Source: Pseudoneobacillus rhizosphaerae (lineage in GTDB: Bacteria > Bacillota > Bacilli > Bacillales > Cytobacillaceae). Taken from it: a stretch of DNA of 64,000 nt. Positions 21,539 to 30,701 of this stretch are shown here, one piece after another. Positions within the stretch are counted from its first letter, which is position 1. Each line of letters starts with the position of its first letter. Both the position numbers and the translations under genes were made by a program. Under the pieces are notes generated by a model. It saw only the letters and a program-made list of their open reading frames with translations. It made no database searches and had not been told where the DNA came from. Where the stretch lies: NCBI RefSeq assembly GCF_917563885.1, contig NZ_CAKJTG010000009.1, positions 62,001 through 126,000 on the forward strand, in the 5' to 3' direction.

Positions 21539-23444
21539 GATTAGGGAGGATACTGTTAATTTTTGAAATAACATTATCATTTGTCTCTTTGTCTAAAAGA
21601 ATGTGTACGATTCCCTTATCTTCGTGACTACGAATTAGGCGTCCAATACCTTGTCTTAAACGAAGTAACATATATGGGATATCCACTTCTTCAAATGAAT
21701 TTTCTGCACCTTCTCTTTTTGCCTCGAAAACAGGGTCTAATGGTGGGTAAGGTAAAGAATAGATGATAACATTCTCTAAGGATCTACCTGGAATGTCTAA
21801 TCCTTCCCATAGATGGATGGAACAAAGAATTGAATTTTCCTCATTTTGAAAATGTGAAACGAGAGTACTAATCTCTGCATCTCCTTCAAAATAAATCGGA
21901 AAAGGAACATCTTGCAAATACGTCTTTAGGCTTTGCATTTCATCTTGATTACTTAATAAGATTAATGCTCGTCCTTCTGATTTTAAGATTGATTCTCTCA
22001 CATATCGGAGCTTCTCTTCGGATTGACCAGTATTAAACGTCTCCAAGGAAACCTTCATATTTTCCTCATAGTCAAACGGAGATTCTACAGAAAAATGTAA
22101 ATAATCATCAATCCCCAGACTACTCGCTATATAATTAAAGGATTGATTGTCTGAAAGAGTGGCTGAAGAAAAGATATATGGCTTTTCTTGTGAAAATACT
22201 TCTTTACGCATAATATCTTCCACTAATTTTGGCATGATGACCAATGTTCTTTCCCCTGAATGGGTTTCAAACCAAGTAATCCCTTGATTACTCTTCACAA
22301 ATAACGATAGAGAATAAGTGATTTGTTCTAGATATTCTTCGACTACTTTTAGGTCATACTCATTAATGACATATAGCTCGCTTTCAAATACAAGCTCTTC
22401 TTCAACAGCTTGAAGAATCGTTAACAAGTTTTTGGCAGAATTAAGAACTTGGTTCGTTTTTTCCACTTTTCGTTTCTCTGAACCTAAGGTTGAAAGGGAC
22501 ACACTCTCTAATAGGTTAAAGAATGCTTCACTTTCATAAATGCCATCCTCAATTAAGTTTAATGTTTTTTCTCTCACATCATTAGCCATGATTCTTGTCA
22601 ATAATTTTTCTAAGGTTTGTTCCGTAAAGCGATAAGTTAATGCTTTTTGACAAGCATATTCTAATAAATGTCCTTCATCAAAAATGACACAGCTGCTTTC
22701 TGGTAGTAACGGCAACTGACCTTCGCGCTTTCTCGATTCTTTTGTCCATACATGCTCCATATAAAAATCATGGGAGCAAATAATAATGTCACGAGATAAA
22801 CGATAATAGTCTCGATGTAGGGTTTGTCCACAACGATGTCGTTGATGACAGCTAAAGCAATCTTGGACAGAGTCCCAAGCAATTTGGTTCCACTGCTCGT
22901 CCTGTAGATGAGCATAATCCTTACGATCTCCATAATGAGTAAAAGATTGCATCGAGCCTTTCCCATGGACAAAATCGGGAAGGTCATAGAAGACATCCTC
23001 AAAAACCTCTGTTTCATCTTTAGCCATTACGGCTTCTAATTTATTGAGACATAGATAAGAGTCTCTAGACTTTGCTAATCTAACATCCATATTTAACCCT
23101 AAGGCTGCTTCGATTTTAGCTATGTCTCCTTCTTTTTTAACAAGCTGTTCTATTAATGTTTCATCTGCACACGCAATAATCGCTGGTCGGTTTGTATATC
23201 TAGCATAACAGATTGCATATAAAAGATAGGCAATGGTTTTTCCGGTACCTACTCCTGCTTCTGCAAACATTACCTTTTTTTCTTTAAATGCTTTCTCTAA
23301 TTGAAAAGCCATATAAATTTGTTCATCACGAACTTCAAAACCTGATTCAGGTAGGATGTCATAAAAAACATCCCCTATCCAATCCCCTAATTTTTCATAA
23401 AAGGATTCTGTTTTTGAAACAGAAAAAGGTAAACGATTTGACAT
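21510..23444 (-). CDS. ypvA: DinG/XPD-family ATP-dependent helicase with Fe-S cysteines
   Basis: A 644-residue superfamily 2 helicase. Walker A is A-E-A-G-V-G-T-G-K-T (61-70) and the DEAH box is D-E-G-H at 256-259. Motif VI R-x-G-I-G-R-L-I-R is near the C-terminus. Four cysteines at 132, 196, 199 and 205 match the spacing of the 4Fe-4S cluster of XPD-like helicases. It should unwind 5' to 3'. AGGAGG precedes the ATG. The N-terminal exonuclease domain of the other DinG homologue in this window is absent. Confidence 0.9.
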   Translation of the reverse strand: MSNRLPFSVSKTESFYEKLGDWIGDVFYDILPESGFEVRDEQIYMAFQLEKAFKEKKVMFAEAGVGTGKTIAYLLYAICYARYTNRPAIIACADETLIEQLVKKEGDIAKIEAALGLNMDVRLAKSRDSYLCLNKLEAVMAKDETEVFEDVFYDLPDFVHGKGSMQSFTHYGDRKDYAHLQDEQWNQIAWDSVQDCFSCHQRHRCGQTLHRDYYRLSRDIIICSHDFYMEHVWTKESRKREGQLPLLPESSCVIFDEGHLLEYACQKALTYRFTEQTLEKLLTRIMANDVREKTLNLIEDGIYESEAFFNLLESVSLSTLGSEKRKVEKTNQVLNSAKNLLTILQAVEEELVFESELYVINEYDLKVVEEYLEQITYSLSLFVKSNQGITWFETHSGERTLVIMPKLVEDIMRKEVFSQEKPYIFSSATLSDNQSFNYIASSLGIDDYLHFSVESPFDYEENMKVSLETFNTGQSEEKLRYVRESILKSEGRALILLSNQDEMQSLKTYLQDVPFPIYFEGDAEISTLVSHFQNEENSILCSIHLWEGLDIPGRSLENVIIYSLPYPPLDPVFEAKREGAENSFEEVDIPYMLLRLRQGIGRLIRSHEDKGIVHILLDKETNDNVISKINSILPNQKKAEGKAR

Positions 23445-23503
23445 AAATCCTCCTAATAAAACTTAAACAGTCCCGACCATCTTGTTCGAGACTGCAAATA
23501 TTT

Positions 23504-24646
23504 TTATTCTTGGTTCCTTGGTGGACGAGGTCCCCAATATTGGTAAAGGTCAGTGCGGATAAATCCATTAAATAGTTTGCGCTTTTTCGTAGCGGGTTTT
23601 CCATAAAATTGCTCAAATTGCTCATGTGAGGTTAAAATATAGATGGACCATGTATCTAATTTAGCGAATGCTTTCCCCATATCTCGATACATGTTTTCTA
23701 CTGCGCTTTTTTCACCAATCCGCTCACCATAAGGTGGGTTTCCTACAATGACACCGTATTGGAGGTTTGTGGAAATATCTTTTACTTGCATTTGTTTAAA
23801 TTGAATTAAATCACCTAAACCAGCTTCAAATGCATTTTCCTCTGCCATTTTAACCATTCTATGATCGATATCTGAACCATGGATTTCCAATGGTTGGTCA
23901 TAGTTTGCTAAATCTTCCGCTTCCATACGGACATCTTCCCAAGTTTGTGTTGAAATCCAGTTCCAACCTTCGGAGACAAAATCACGATTAAAACCAGGAG
24001 CGATATTCTGTCCGATTAACGCTGCTTCAATTGGGATGGTACCTGAACCACAAAATGGATCAATAAACGGTTTATTAGGATGCCAATTTGTTAACATGAT
24101 TAACGCAGCGGCTAATGTTTCTTTTAGTGGGGCTTCCCCTTGGTCTGTTCGATAACCACGTTTATGTAATCCTCTACCACTAGTGTCAATCGTTATTGTC
24201 GCTATATCCTTCAGTAAAGCTACTTCAAGCTTGTAAAGTGCTCCCGTTTCCTCAAACCAAGTATTTCTTTTATAGTGTTTTTTCATCCGTTCAACAATTG
24301 CCTTTTTTACGATTGCTTGACAGTCAGAAACACTAAAAAGTGTAGATTTGACAGACTTACCTGTTACAGGAAACTCCGCGTCCTCTGGCAAGTAATTCTC
24401 CCAAGGCAATGCCTTTGTCTTTTCAAATAGTTGATCAAATGTTGTAGCCTTAAATTCACCCACTACTACTTTAATTCTATCTGCCGTTCTAAGCCACATA
24501 TTGCAGCGAGCAATAGCGCGCTCGTCACCCCAAAAGATTATTTTGCCATTATCCACTTCACAATCATAGCCTAAATCTCTAACTTCCTTAGCAACTAAAG
24601 CTTCTAAGCCCATTGCTGCAGTTGCAATTAATTTGTATTTTGTCAT
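23504..24646 (-). CDS. ypsC: 23S rRNA guanine-N2 methyltransferase (RlmL-like, YpsC)
   Basis: A 380-residue THUMP-domain methyltransferase. Residues 1-160 are the ferredoxin-like and THUMP RNA-binding part. The methylase part has D-P-F-C-G-S-G-T near residue 194 for SAM and G-N-P-P-Y-G-E-R near 302 for catalysis. It is expected to methylate a guanine in 23S rRNA. It is monocistronic or co-transcribed with ypvA, 59 bases downstream. An imperfect hairpin at 23469-23495 may lie between them. Confidence 0.92.
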   Translation of the reverse strand: MTKYKLIATAAMGLEALVAKEVRDLGYDCEVDNGKIIFWGDERAIARCNMWLRTADRIKVVVGEFKATTFDQLFEKTKALPWENYLPEDAEFPVTGKSVKSTLFSVSDCQAIVKKAIVERMKKHYKRNTWFEETGALYKLEVALLKDIATITIDTSGRGLHKRGYRTDQGEAPLKETLAAALIMLTNWHPNKPFIDPFCGSGTIPIEAALIGQNIAPGFNRDFVSEGWNWISTQTWEDVRMEAEDLANYDQPLEIHGSDIDHRMVKMAEENAFEAGLGDLIQFKQMQVKDISTNLQYGVIVGNPPYGERIGEKSAVENMYRDMGKAFAKLDTWSIYILTSHEQFEQFYGKPATKKRKLFNGFIRTDLYQYWGPRPPRNQE

Positions 24647-24717
24647 TATTTCACCTATTTTTCTGTTTACTATAAATTCATTTTATAGAAAATGTATCGT
24701 AAATTCAAACATCATAA

Positions 24718-24744
24718 TGAAAAAGCCCTCCATAAAGGAGAGCC
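24718..24744 (-). terminator. Terminator of rnpB
   Basis: The stem GCTCTCC / GGAGGGC (one G-U pair) with an ATAAA-type loop is followed by five T residues on the minus strand, 37 bases past the RNA end. Confidence 0.75.
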
Positions 24745-24780
24745 TAGAACCTTCATCATTACATATAAAAGCTTATTTCA

Positions 24781-25185
24781 TTAATTGCGTTCTGTAAGCC
24801 ATGTTCTGTACCGTAGTACTACAAGCGACCATAAAGTCTCGTACACAGGTGGTAATCATCTATCTACAGAATTAGTATTCTGTCCTTCTCTCTCGTTCAT
24901 TTCCTTAGAGAAGGTGCCCCTACCATAGTTTGGGTTGCTCGCTCGTGGGGTTTACCCGTTCCACCCTTTTCATTTCTGAAAAGGCTCCGTCACTGTGGCA
25001 CTTTTATAGGTATTCATGCCATATCCCATAAGGACTTAGGCATTTTCCCGGCCGTCAGCGGGGCAAAGCCCCACTGCCCTAGCTTATGATTTCGCTAGGC
25101 ACGAACACTACGAGCATCTCAGCATCGTGCGAGCATGGACTTTCCTCTACAATTTGCATTGCAGCGATTACCCGAACGCAATTAA
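24781..25185 (-). ncRNA. rnpB: RNase P RNA, type B
   Basis: About 405 bases. Perfect 12-bp P1 pairing joins the ends (24781-24792 with 25174-25185). Conserved pieces read on the minus strand include GTTCGGGTAATCGCTGC at the 5' end, GAGGAAAGTCCATGCTCGC, AAGTGCCACAGTGACG, GTGGAACG-GGTAAACCCC, CTGTAGATAGATGATTACC and ACATGGCTTACAGAACG at the 3' end. It resembles B. subtilis rnpB closely and shows the type B architecture. It cleaves the 5' leader of pre-tRNA with RnpA. A good promoter precedes it. Confidence 0.97.
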
Positions 25186-25199
25186 TTACTACAAAAGTT

Positions 25200-25228
25200 A
25201 TTATATGCAATTAGAACTTGCAAATCAA
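25200..25228 (-). promoter_or_regulatory. Sigma-A promoter of rnpB
   Basis: On the minus strand TTGATT (25223-25228), a 17-base spacer and a perfect TATAAT (25200-25205), about 10-15 bases before the mature RNA. Confidence 0.7.
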
Positions 25229-25258
25229 TGGTTATAATTTAAAAACTTGGAAATCATT

Positions 25259-25561
25259 TCAATCGTATAATTTACTTCCAAAAACATGTTTCTCAAGATT
25301 TGATAATCTTTTTAGAATATCGAAGTTTGTAGTCCCAGCTGTTTGCGCTGGTTGTGGGCGTCTTGAAGAATCCTCAAGCTGTTTCTTTAGTCGGATATTT
25401 TCCTGCTGTAAATCCTCAATTTCCTGGTGGAAAACTTCATAGTCCTTAATTATGTAATCAAGGAACTTATCCACATCTTCTTGCTTATACCCTCTAACAG
25501 ACGTTTTAAATTCTTTTTCTAAAATGTCTTTCGCATTTAATTTTATTTTATCAGCTAACAT
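25259..25561 (-). CDS. gpsB: Cell division adaptor GpsB
   Basis: A 100-residue DivIVA-like protein. The N-terminal membrane-binding domain ([15 protein letters not shown]) runs into a coiled coil to about residue 65. A Q/P/A-rich linker follows, then a short C-terminal helix that trimerises. It shuttles PBP1 between septum and side wall. ponA (PBP1) is encoded elsewhere in this window. It lies upstream of rnpB on the same strand, as in B. subtilis. Confidence 0.95.
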   Translation of the reverse strand: MLADKIKLNAKDILEKEFKTSVRGYKQEDVDKFLDYIIKDYEVFHQEIEDLQQENIRLKKQLEDSSRRPQPAQTAGTTNFDILKRLSNLEKHVFGSKLYD

Positions 25562-25635
25562 TTAATTCACCTCGGAATACTCCAATCATACCTTCTATTT
25601 TTTCAAAAATAGCTAAGTTTGTCAATTTTAACGTA

Positions 25636-26196
25636 TTATTCATCGATTCTCTTGCTCATTTCTTCCTCAACGATTAATTGCAAATCGTAAAAGGTGATCT
25701 CTCTAATCTGATAATCCTTTGTTTCCCTATAGCGTTTGGCTGCTTCAAAGAAAAATTTAGGACTACCTTCGTTTTCAGAGTCATACATAATGATGGCTAT
25801 ATCACTTTTATGTAATAACACTTGATTCTTTAATATAAATTGTTTTGGACTTTCATAAGGTTTATGGGTAATCGCTTCAACGAAATCCGCTTGGGCTAAA
25901 ATCGATTCGTACCATTCTTTATTTACATCACTCCATTTTTCCTCTTGAGAAAAAAATGGTGTTAGTACAGCTAGCTTTACTTCTGGGAAAACAGCCTGAA
26001 CATCAAAAACAACTTCAGCTGCCCATAATTCCACACCGAGCTGTCCACTTATGATGACCCACTCCAAACCTTCTTCAATTAGGGGAACAAGTTCTTTTAA
26101 TATCGCTTTTTTTATAAATTCTACGGAAGGATGATCTCTTTTAAAAATCCCAAGCTCATTTGGTTTATATCCTGTTATCGTTACATTTTTCAGCAA
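25636..26196 (-). CDS. ypsA: SLOG-domain protein YpsA (DUF1273)
   Basis: A 186-residue Rossmann-like protein. It starts V-T-I-T-G-Y-K-P-N-E-L-G-I and contains W-V-I-I-S-G-Q-L-G-V-E and a late I-M-Y-D-S-E-N-E-G-S-P-K. These are the nucleotide-binding landmarks of the YpsA/DUF1273 family. In Firmicutes YpsA influences cell division; the ligand is unknown. It precedes gpsB by 75 bases on the same strand, the conserved ypsA-gpsB pair. Confidence 0.92.
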   Translation of the reverse strand: MLKNVTITGYKPNELGIFKRDHPSVEFIKKAILKELVPLIEEGLEWVIISGQLGVELWAAEVVFDVQAVFPEVKLAVLTPFFSQEEKWSDVNKEWYESILAQADFVEAITHKPYESPKQFILKNQVLLHKSDIAIIMYDSENEGSPKFFFEAAKRYRETKDYQIREITFYDLQLIVEEEMSKRIDE

Positions 26197-26274
26197 TTTT
26201 TTAGATGCACCTCATTTATATTCTTTTTATCATCATTTTATACAAACAAAATATATATTCAATAAATCCTTTTA

Positions 26275-26309
26275 GAAAAAAAACAAGAGCGAACATCGCC
26301 CTTGTTTTT
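26275..26309 (-). terminator. Terminator of cotD
   Basis: The stem AAACAAG-(G)-GCG / CGC-(T)-CTTGTTT on the minus strand is followed by a T run. The arms are 26281-26291 and 26297-26307. Confidence 0.8.
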
Positions 26310-26314
26310 GATTA

Positions 26315-26770
26315 TTATCTTCCCATTCCTGGACCCATTCCCATTCCTGGACCTGCTCCCATTCCTGGACCCATTCCCATTCCTGGACCCATTCCCATTC
26401 CTGGACCCATTCCCATTCCTGGACCCATTCCCATTCCTGGGCCTGCTCCATATCCTGGTCCTGGTCCTGCTCCGAATCCTGGACCACCTGCTCCAAATTC
26501 GGGGCCACCTGCTCCAAATCCTGGGCCACCCATTCCCGGTCCTGCACCCATTCCTGGGCCACAACAGTTAAAATGTTGCTGAGTCACATTACCTACCTGT
26601 GATTGCGTTTGTGGACAGTAATGCTTGTGTTGGAAATTTGTATTGAGTACATTCGTGGTATGAACCGGATGAATATGTGGCACAATTACATTTTCAAAAG
26701 ATTGATTTACTATGCACTTTGTTGGATGAACAACTGCAGGCATAATATTTGTTCTCGGTCGACAAAACAT
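26315..26770 (-). CDS. cotD: Inner spore coat protein CotD-like with Gly-Pro-Met repeats
   Basis: A 151-residue protein. Residues 1-70 match CotD: a C-R-P-x-x-x-x-M-x-A-V-V-H-P-T start, V-P-H-I-H-P-V-H-T-T-N-V, and H-K-H-Y-x-P. The rest is Gly/Pro-rich. From about residue 104 it is built of six-residue units G-P-G-M-G-M/A, about seven in a row, which I do not recall in B. subtilis CotD. AAAGGGG precedes the ATG and a sigma-K-like promoter lies upstream. It is a coat protein made late in the mother cell. Confidence 0.88.
   Translation of the reverse strand: MFCRPRTNIMPAVVHPTKCIVNQSFENVIVPHIHPVHTTNVLNTNFQHKHYCPQTQSQVGNVTQQHFNCCGPGMGAGPGMGGPGFGAGGPEFGAGGPGFGAGPGPGYGAGPGMGMGPGMGMGPGMGMGPGMGMGPGMGAGPGMGMGPGMGR
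26318..26458. repeat. 18-bp coding minisatellite in cotD
   Basis: Near-identical 18-base units (plus strand CCCATTCCTGGACCCATT type) encode G-P-G-M-G-M. Some units have a GCT/GCC variant that changes Met to Ala. This kind of array is prone to copy-number change. Confidence 0.8.
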
Positions 26771-26811
26771 TAGACATTCCCCTTTCGATCTCCATTAGTT
26801 ATTTACACTAA

Positions 26812-26839
26812 TAGCCTATGATGAAAGGGTAAATCTTGT
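26812..26839 (-). promoter_or_regulatory. Sigma-K-like promoter of cotD
   Basis: On the minus strand AC, 17 bases, then CATAGGCTA, a full match to the CATA-N3-TA consensus. It lies about 42 bases before the cotD start. Confidence 0.6.
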
Positions 26840-26859
26840 ACTAATGAAAATACCTATTT

Positions 26860-26955
26860 TTATAGAAAAGAATAAAAACTATCTCTTAAAGTTGTAAATA
26901 CAAATGCAGTTAAGCCAATAACAACAAAGAATAAGAGTAAAATTGCTTTGTACAT
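26860..26955 (-). CDS. Putative 31-residue single-span membrane peptide
   Basis: A possible microprotein. It begins M-Y-K-A-I, has a hydrophobic helix of about 18 residues and ends in a polar tail. GGAAAG is 4 bases before the ATG, a mediocre ribosome binding site. In-frame ATGs at 26967 and 26973 are alternatives. It lies between cotD and mrfB on the same strand. No family is recognised, and it could be spurious. Confidence 0.4.
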   Translation of the reverse strand: MYKAILLLFFVVIGLTAFVFTTLRDSFYSFL

Positions 26956-27099
26956 GTAACTTTCCATCTCCATTAAATCATTATCATACAATATAACATT
27001 TTACTCTTTTCTTATTGGTCAAACAATATGGAAATTATGGCTTTTCCATGACAAATCATTAAATATTTGTAACAATATAAAACTAAAATGTTTTAGCAA

Positions 27100-28362
27100 T
27101 TATTCGTGAATTTTGCGCTTATCTAGAAAATGGATTTTTTTATGATTTCTATCTTTTCTTTTTTGAATTTCCGAGATTGTTATTTTCTTATGTTCAAAAC
27201 CTTGATGGATAAGATCTATAGCAATATCACAATAATTTATTGCCGCACGAAAGTCCTTATTCTGATGCTCCAAAATCTTTGCTGCTTCGACACATGCTTC
27301 AATTTGAAGATCTGAAAATACCGGTTTTGTTGCTGCTTTAATAAAATAATCCAGACTTTGATTAAAATCCTTTTGTTTTTTAAATATGTAACCAAGCTGG
27401 ATTTGAGAACTGACCGAGGCATGACTATCATCATTTACAATTCCCATATATATATTTTGAGCACTTGAAATTTCTCCTAAGGATGTAAGCCATCTGCCTA
27501 CCTCATATTTTTCTTGAATCGTTTGATTTCGATCCACTTCTAAAATTTGAAAAGAAAGATGAGCGTATAAAGTGATTAACGAAAGAATATCGATTTCATT
27601 GTGCTTTAATATCTTTATCATTCCTTCGGGATCTTTTCTTTCCACATAATCAAAATAGATCATTGGAGCCAAAAATCCTGGTACATCATCAATTCGTTCA
27701 ACCCCTAAAACCTCTTTCTCGACAACCGAGAGCTTCATTCGTTCTAGACGATGCTTCCACATGCGTTTAGCAGCATGATACAAATCAAAATGTCCAAACT
27801 CTGGTAACTTAGGTACGTGATCTCGAATGAGGGTATGACGTGTTTTCACCTGTGGCCAATCGAAAGATTTCCCATTATAGGTCACAAGTGTTCGATAATC
27901 GACTTGATTTAAAAAGCTATAATATAAGGGAATTTCAGCCCCAGGATGAGGTAAAATATGCTGTGTTAGAACGATTTCATTTTCTATCAATGATGCTTGT
28001 CCTAAAATAAAAATGGAATTTCCTACGCCACCGCCTAGACCCGTTGTTTCTGTATCAAAGAAAAATAATTGCTCTGCTTTATAGCCTTTCGTCGAAAGTG
28101 GATGCTTCAAATCACTTTCATTCCATATTCGAACTGCTTCAAGATAATCAGATAATCTATATTGTCCGTGCTTGAAAGAAAGTGGATATTTCACTTTACG
28201 AATCAAACAAAATTCTCCGTCAAGAAAATAAGGAGTAACCCCCTCTTTCTCCCATCTCCCTTGATTCGGTAAATTAACTTCGGGATCTATAGCCTTTTTG
28301 TCACTTTGTTCATTATGACTCATGTGAGACTTAAATCGATTTAATTTACCCTTTAATGTCAT
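27100..28362 (-). CDS. mrfB: Exonuclease MrfB (YprB)
   Basis: A 420-residue protein. A DEDD-type exonuclease domain (about 90-270) starts with F-F-D-T-E-T-T-G-L-G-G-G and ends with N-E-x-D (H-N-E-I-D-I-L-S-L). The C-terminal third is helical with TPR-like units (F-N-Q-S-L-D-Y-F-I-K-A-A). With MrfA it removes mitomycin C adducts in B. subtilis by a UvrABC-independent route. It overlaps mrfA by 17 bases and is co-transcribed with it. Confidence 0.92.
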   Translation of the reverse strand: MTLKGKLNRFKSHMSHNEQSDKKAIDPEVNLPNQGRWEKEGVTPYFLDGEFCLIRKVKYPLSFKHGQYRLSDYLEAVRIWNESDLKHPLSTKGYKAEQLFFFDTETTGLGGGVGNSIFILGQASLIENEIVLTQHILPHPGAEIPLYYSFLNQVDYRTLVTYNGKSFDWPQVKTRHTLIRDHVPKLPEFGHFDLYHAAKRMWKHRLERMKLSVVEKEVLGVERIDDVPGFLAPMIYFDYVERKDPEGMIKILKHNEIDILSLITLYAHLSFQILEVDRNQTIQEKYEVGRWLTSLGEISSAQNIYMGIVNDDSHASVSSQIQLGYIFKKQKDFNQSLDYFIKAATKPVFSDLQIEACVEAAKILEHQNKDFRAAINYCDIAIDLIHQGFEHKKITISEIQKRKDRNHKKIHFLDKRKIHE

Positions 28363-30640
28363 GACAATTCCCTACCTCTGAAAATAAAGCAAGTAACTTT
28401 AGGACGTCGCTTTTCCCCTCATTGTTAACCACATCTGTTCCTATGCATGACGGACAACCAGTCTCACATTGACATTGCTCCACCATTTTACTTGCTTGCA
28501 AAATTATATTTTCCAATCCTGTATAGATTCGCTCACTAAGACCAACTCCTCCAGGGTAACGATCATAAAAGAAAATAGTTGGCTTTTCATTATGGGAAGC
28601 CTTTAACTGTGGAACAACATGAACATCTTGAGGGTCACACATCACATGTAATGGAGCAATATGCTTTAATGTATGAGCTACACCTATTAATCCCTGCTCT
28701 AACCTTTCTTGTCCGATTCTTTTAAGATCTTTTTCAAGTGATATCCAGGCTGAGCTTGTGTGGAGTTCTTCCTCTGGTAAATGAATAGGGCCAGACCCTA
28801 TATTTTCATGTGTTTCAAACTTTATCTTTTTAAAAATTGTCGCCATTGCTTGAACAGTAACATCACCGTATGCCATTTCGACATTCTCGACACATCTTTG
28901 CTTGTCCACTTCTAGTACCTTTAGTTGTACAGCTAGATTTGCATCTGTAAAATAATCAACATCCACTTCTCGTACAAAGGCTTTTTTCTCTTCCCAATCG
29001 AGCTTTTCAACCTGAAATTGATTCCCCTGGTGCAAATAAATAGCTTCATCATGTAGAAGTGTCATAGCTGAAAAACGGTCCATTTCACCTATTACTTTTA
29101 CAGCGGCAATATTGGTCTGATCAATGATAATCACATTTTCCTGTGAAGCCGATCTTAAGCTAATATTATGGGCAGGGAATGAATCATTCATCCAATACCA
29201 TTTATCTCCATTTTGAAACAAAACACGTTCTTCGGTTAAATACTCCAGAATTTCAACTGTATCTAAACCACCAAATTGTTCTTCTTGTTTAAAAGGTAAT
29301 TCAAATGCCGCACATTTAATATGGTCAACAAGGATAATAAGATTATCGGGATTTATTCTAGCTGTCTCAGGGCTTTTTTTGAAAAAATAGTCGGGATGCT
29401 GGATAATATATTGATCTAAGGGGTTAGAGCTTGCTACCAAAATAACAAGAGATTCCCCATGTCTACGCCCCGCTCTCCCTGCTTGCTGCCAAACACTAGC
29501 GATATTACCTGGGTAACCTGTCATAATACAGGCCTGCAATTGGCCGATATCAACACCTAATTCAAGTGCATTGGTACTAACTACACCATAAATCTCGCCA
29601 TTTCTTAAACCCTTTTCGATTTCACGTCTCTCAGTAGGTAGATATCCGCCTCGATAACCTCTGATTGACTTAGGACCTAATTGATTTTTCACTAATTCTT
29701 GAAGATAAGATAGTAAAATTTCTACACGGACTCTACTTCTCGCAAAAATGATAGTTTGGAGTTTATTTTTCAATAAATTTGCAGCCAAACTCCGTGCTTC
29801 TAGTGTTGCACTCCTCCGAATATTTAATGGCTTATTGACAATAGGTGGATTATAAAATAAAAAATGTTTAGTTCCTGATGGGGCACCATTATTATCAATT
29901 AATTCCATACTTACTTCAGTAAGGTTCTCTGCTAATTCTAATGGATTCGCAATCGTTGCCGAAGTACAGATAAATACTGGATTACTTCCGTAATATTGAC
30001 AAATTCGCTTTAATCTTCTTATTACATTAGCTACATGACTTCCAAAAACACCTCTATAAATATGTAATTCATCTATCACTACATACTTGAGATTTTCAAA
30101 TAATGATACCCACTTCGTGTGATGGGGTAAGATTGCTGAATGAAGCATGTCTGGATTTGTTATCACAATATGTCCTGCTTTTCGTACCTTTTGACGAATG
30201 TTAGCAGGAGTATCGCCATCATAGGTGTAGCTATTCAAGCTCATTTCCGATGATTGAATCATTTCATTAATTTCGCTTTTCTGATCCTGAGCTAATGCCT
30301 TCGTTGGAAAAATATATAGTGCTCTATTATTTGGGTTCGTTAAAATCGATTGAATAATTGGTAAGTTATAACATAAAGTTTTTCCAGACGCTGTTGGGGT
30401 GACAGCCACTATAGATTTGTTCTTTTGAACCAATTCAAAAGCTTCTTTTTGGTGTGTATATAGTTTGTCAATTCCCTTCTTCTCTAATGCCTCTACTAAT
30501 TTCGGATGTAGAACAAAAGGAAGTGCATCTGTTTTTGCTGGTTTAGCCTCTATCGTATGCCAATGGACAATATTCTCACGGAAACTCTCTTGAAGTTTTA
30601 AATCTTCTAGAATCGTTTGTAAAGATTTTCGATTGTTCAT
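28346..30640 (-). CDS. mrfA: DNA repair helicase MrfA (YprA)
   Basis: A 764-residue DEAD/DEAH helicase. Walker A is T-P-T-A-S-G-K-T and the Walker B is D-E-L-H. Motif VI is Q-x-x-G-R-A-G-R. The C-terminal DUF1998 domain has Cys723, Cys725, Cys729 and Cys732, the zinc-type cluster required by the family. It is a 3'-5' helicase that works with the MrfB nuclease on mitomycin C lesions. A LexA-like box lies 30 bases before the start. Confidence 0.94.
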   Translation of the reverse strand: MNNRKSLQTILEDLKLQESFRENIVHWHTIEAKPAKTDALPFVLHPKLVEALEKKGIDKLYTHQKEAFELVQKNKSIVAVTPTASGKTLCYNLPIIQSILTNPNNRALYIFPTKALAQDQKSEINEMIQSSEMSLNSYTYDGDTPANIRQKVRKAGHIVITNPDMLHSAILPHHTKWVSLFENLKYVVIDELHIYRGVFGSHVANVIRRLKRICQYYGSNPVFICTSATIANPLELAENLTEVSMELIDNNGAPSGTKHFLFYNPPIVNKPLNIRRSATLEARSLAANLLKNKLQTIIFARSRVRVEILLSYLQELVKNQLGPKSIRGYRGGYLPTERREIEKGLRNGEIYGVVSTNALELGVDIGQLQACIMTGYPGNIASVWQQAGRAGRRHGESLVILVASSNPLDQYIIQHPDYFFKKSPETARINPDNLIILVDHIKCAAFELPFKQEEQFGGLDTVEILEYLTEERVLFQNGDKWYWMNDSFPAHNISLRSASQENVIIIDQTNIAAVKVIGEMDRFSAMTLLHDEAIYLHQGNQFQVEKLDWEEKKAFVREVDVDYFTDANLAVQLKVLEVDKQRCVENVEMAYGDVTVQAMATIFKKIKFETHENIGSGPIHLPEEELHTSSAWISLEKDLKRIGQERLEQGLIGVAHTLKHIAPLHVMCDPQDVHVVPQLKASHNEKPTIFFYDRYPGGVGLSERIYTGLENIILQASKMVEQCQCETGCPSCIGTDVVNNEGKSDVLKLLALFSEVGNCHDIKG

Positions 30641-30669
30641 TCTTTTTCACCTCTATTTCTCTATTCTAT

Positions 30670-30683
30670 CGAATGAACGTTCG
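30670..30683. promoter_or_regulatory. Candidate LexA (SOS) box before mrfA
   Basis: CGAATGAACGTTCG matches the Firmicute SOS consensus CGAAC-N4-GTTCG at all but one fixed base. It overlaps a possible promoter of mrfAB (TTGAAA, 15-base spacer, TAGAAT on the minus strand). Confidence 0.5.
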
Positions 30684-30701
30684 TTTCAAAAGAGGCAAAT
30701 G

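Noticed and set aside
26205-26582. Rightward Pro-rich frames over the cotD repeat
   Set aside because: They are mirror readings of the 18-bp repeat. The leftward frame has the CotD N-terminus, a ribosome binding site, a promoter and a terminator.
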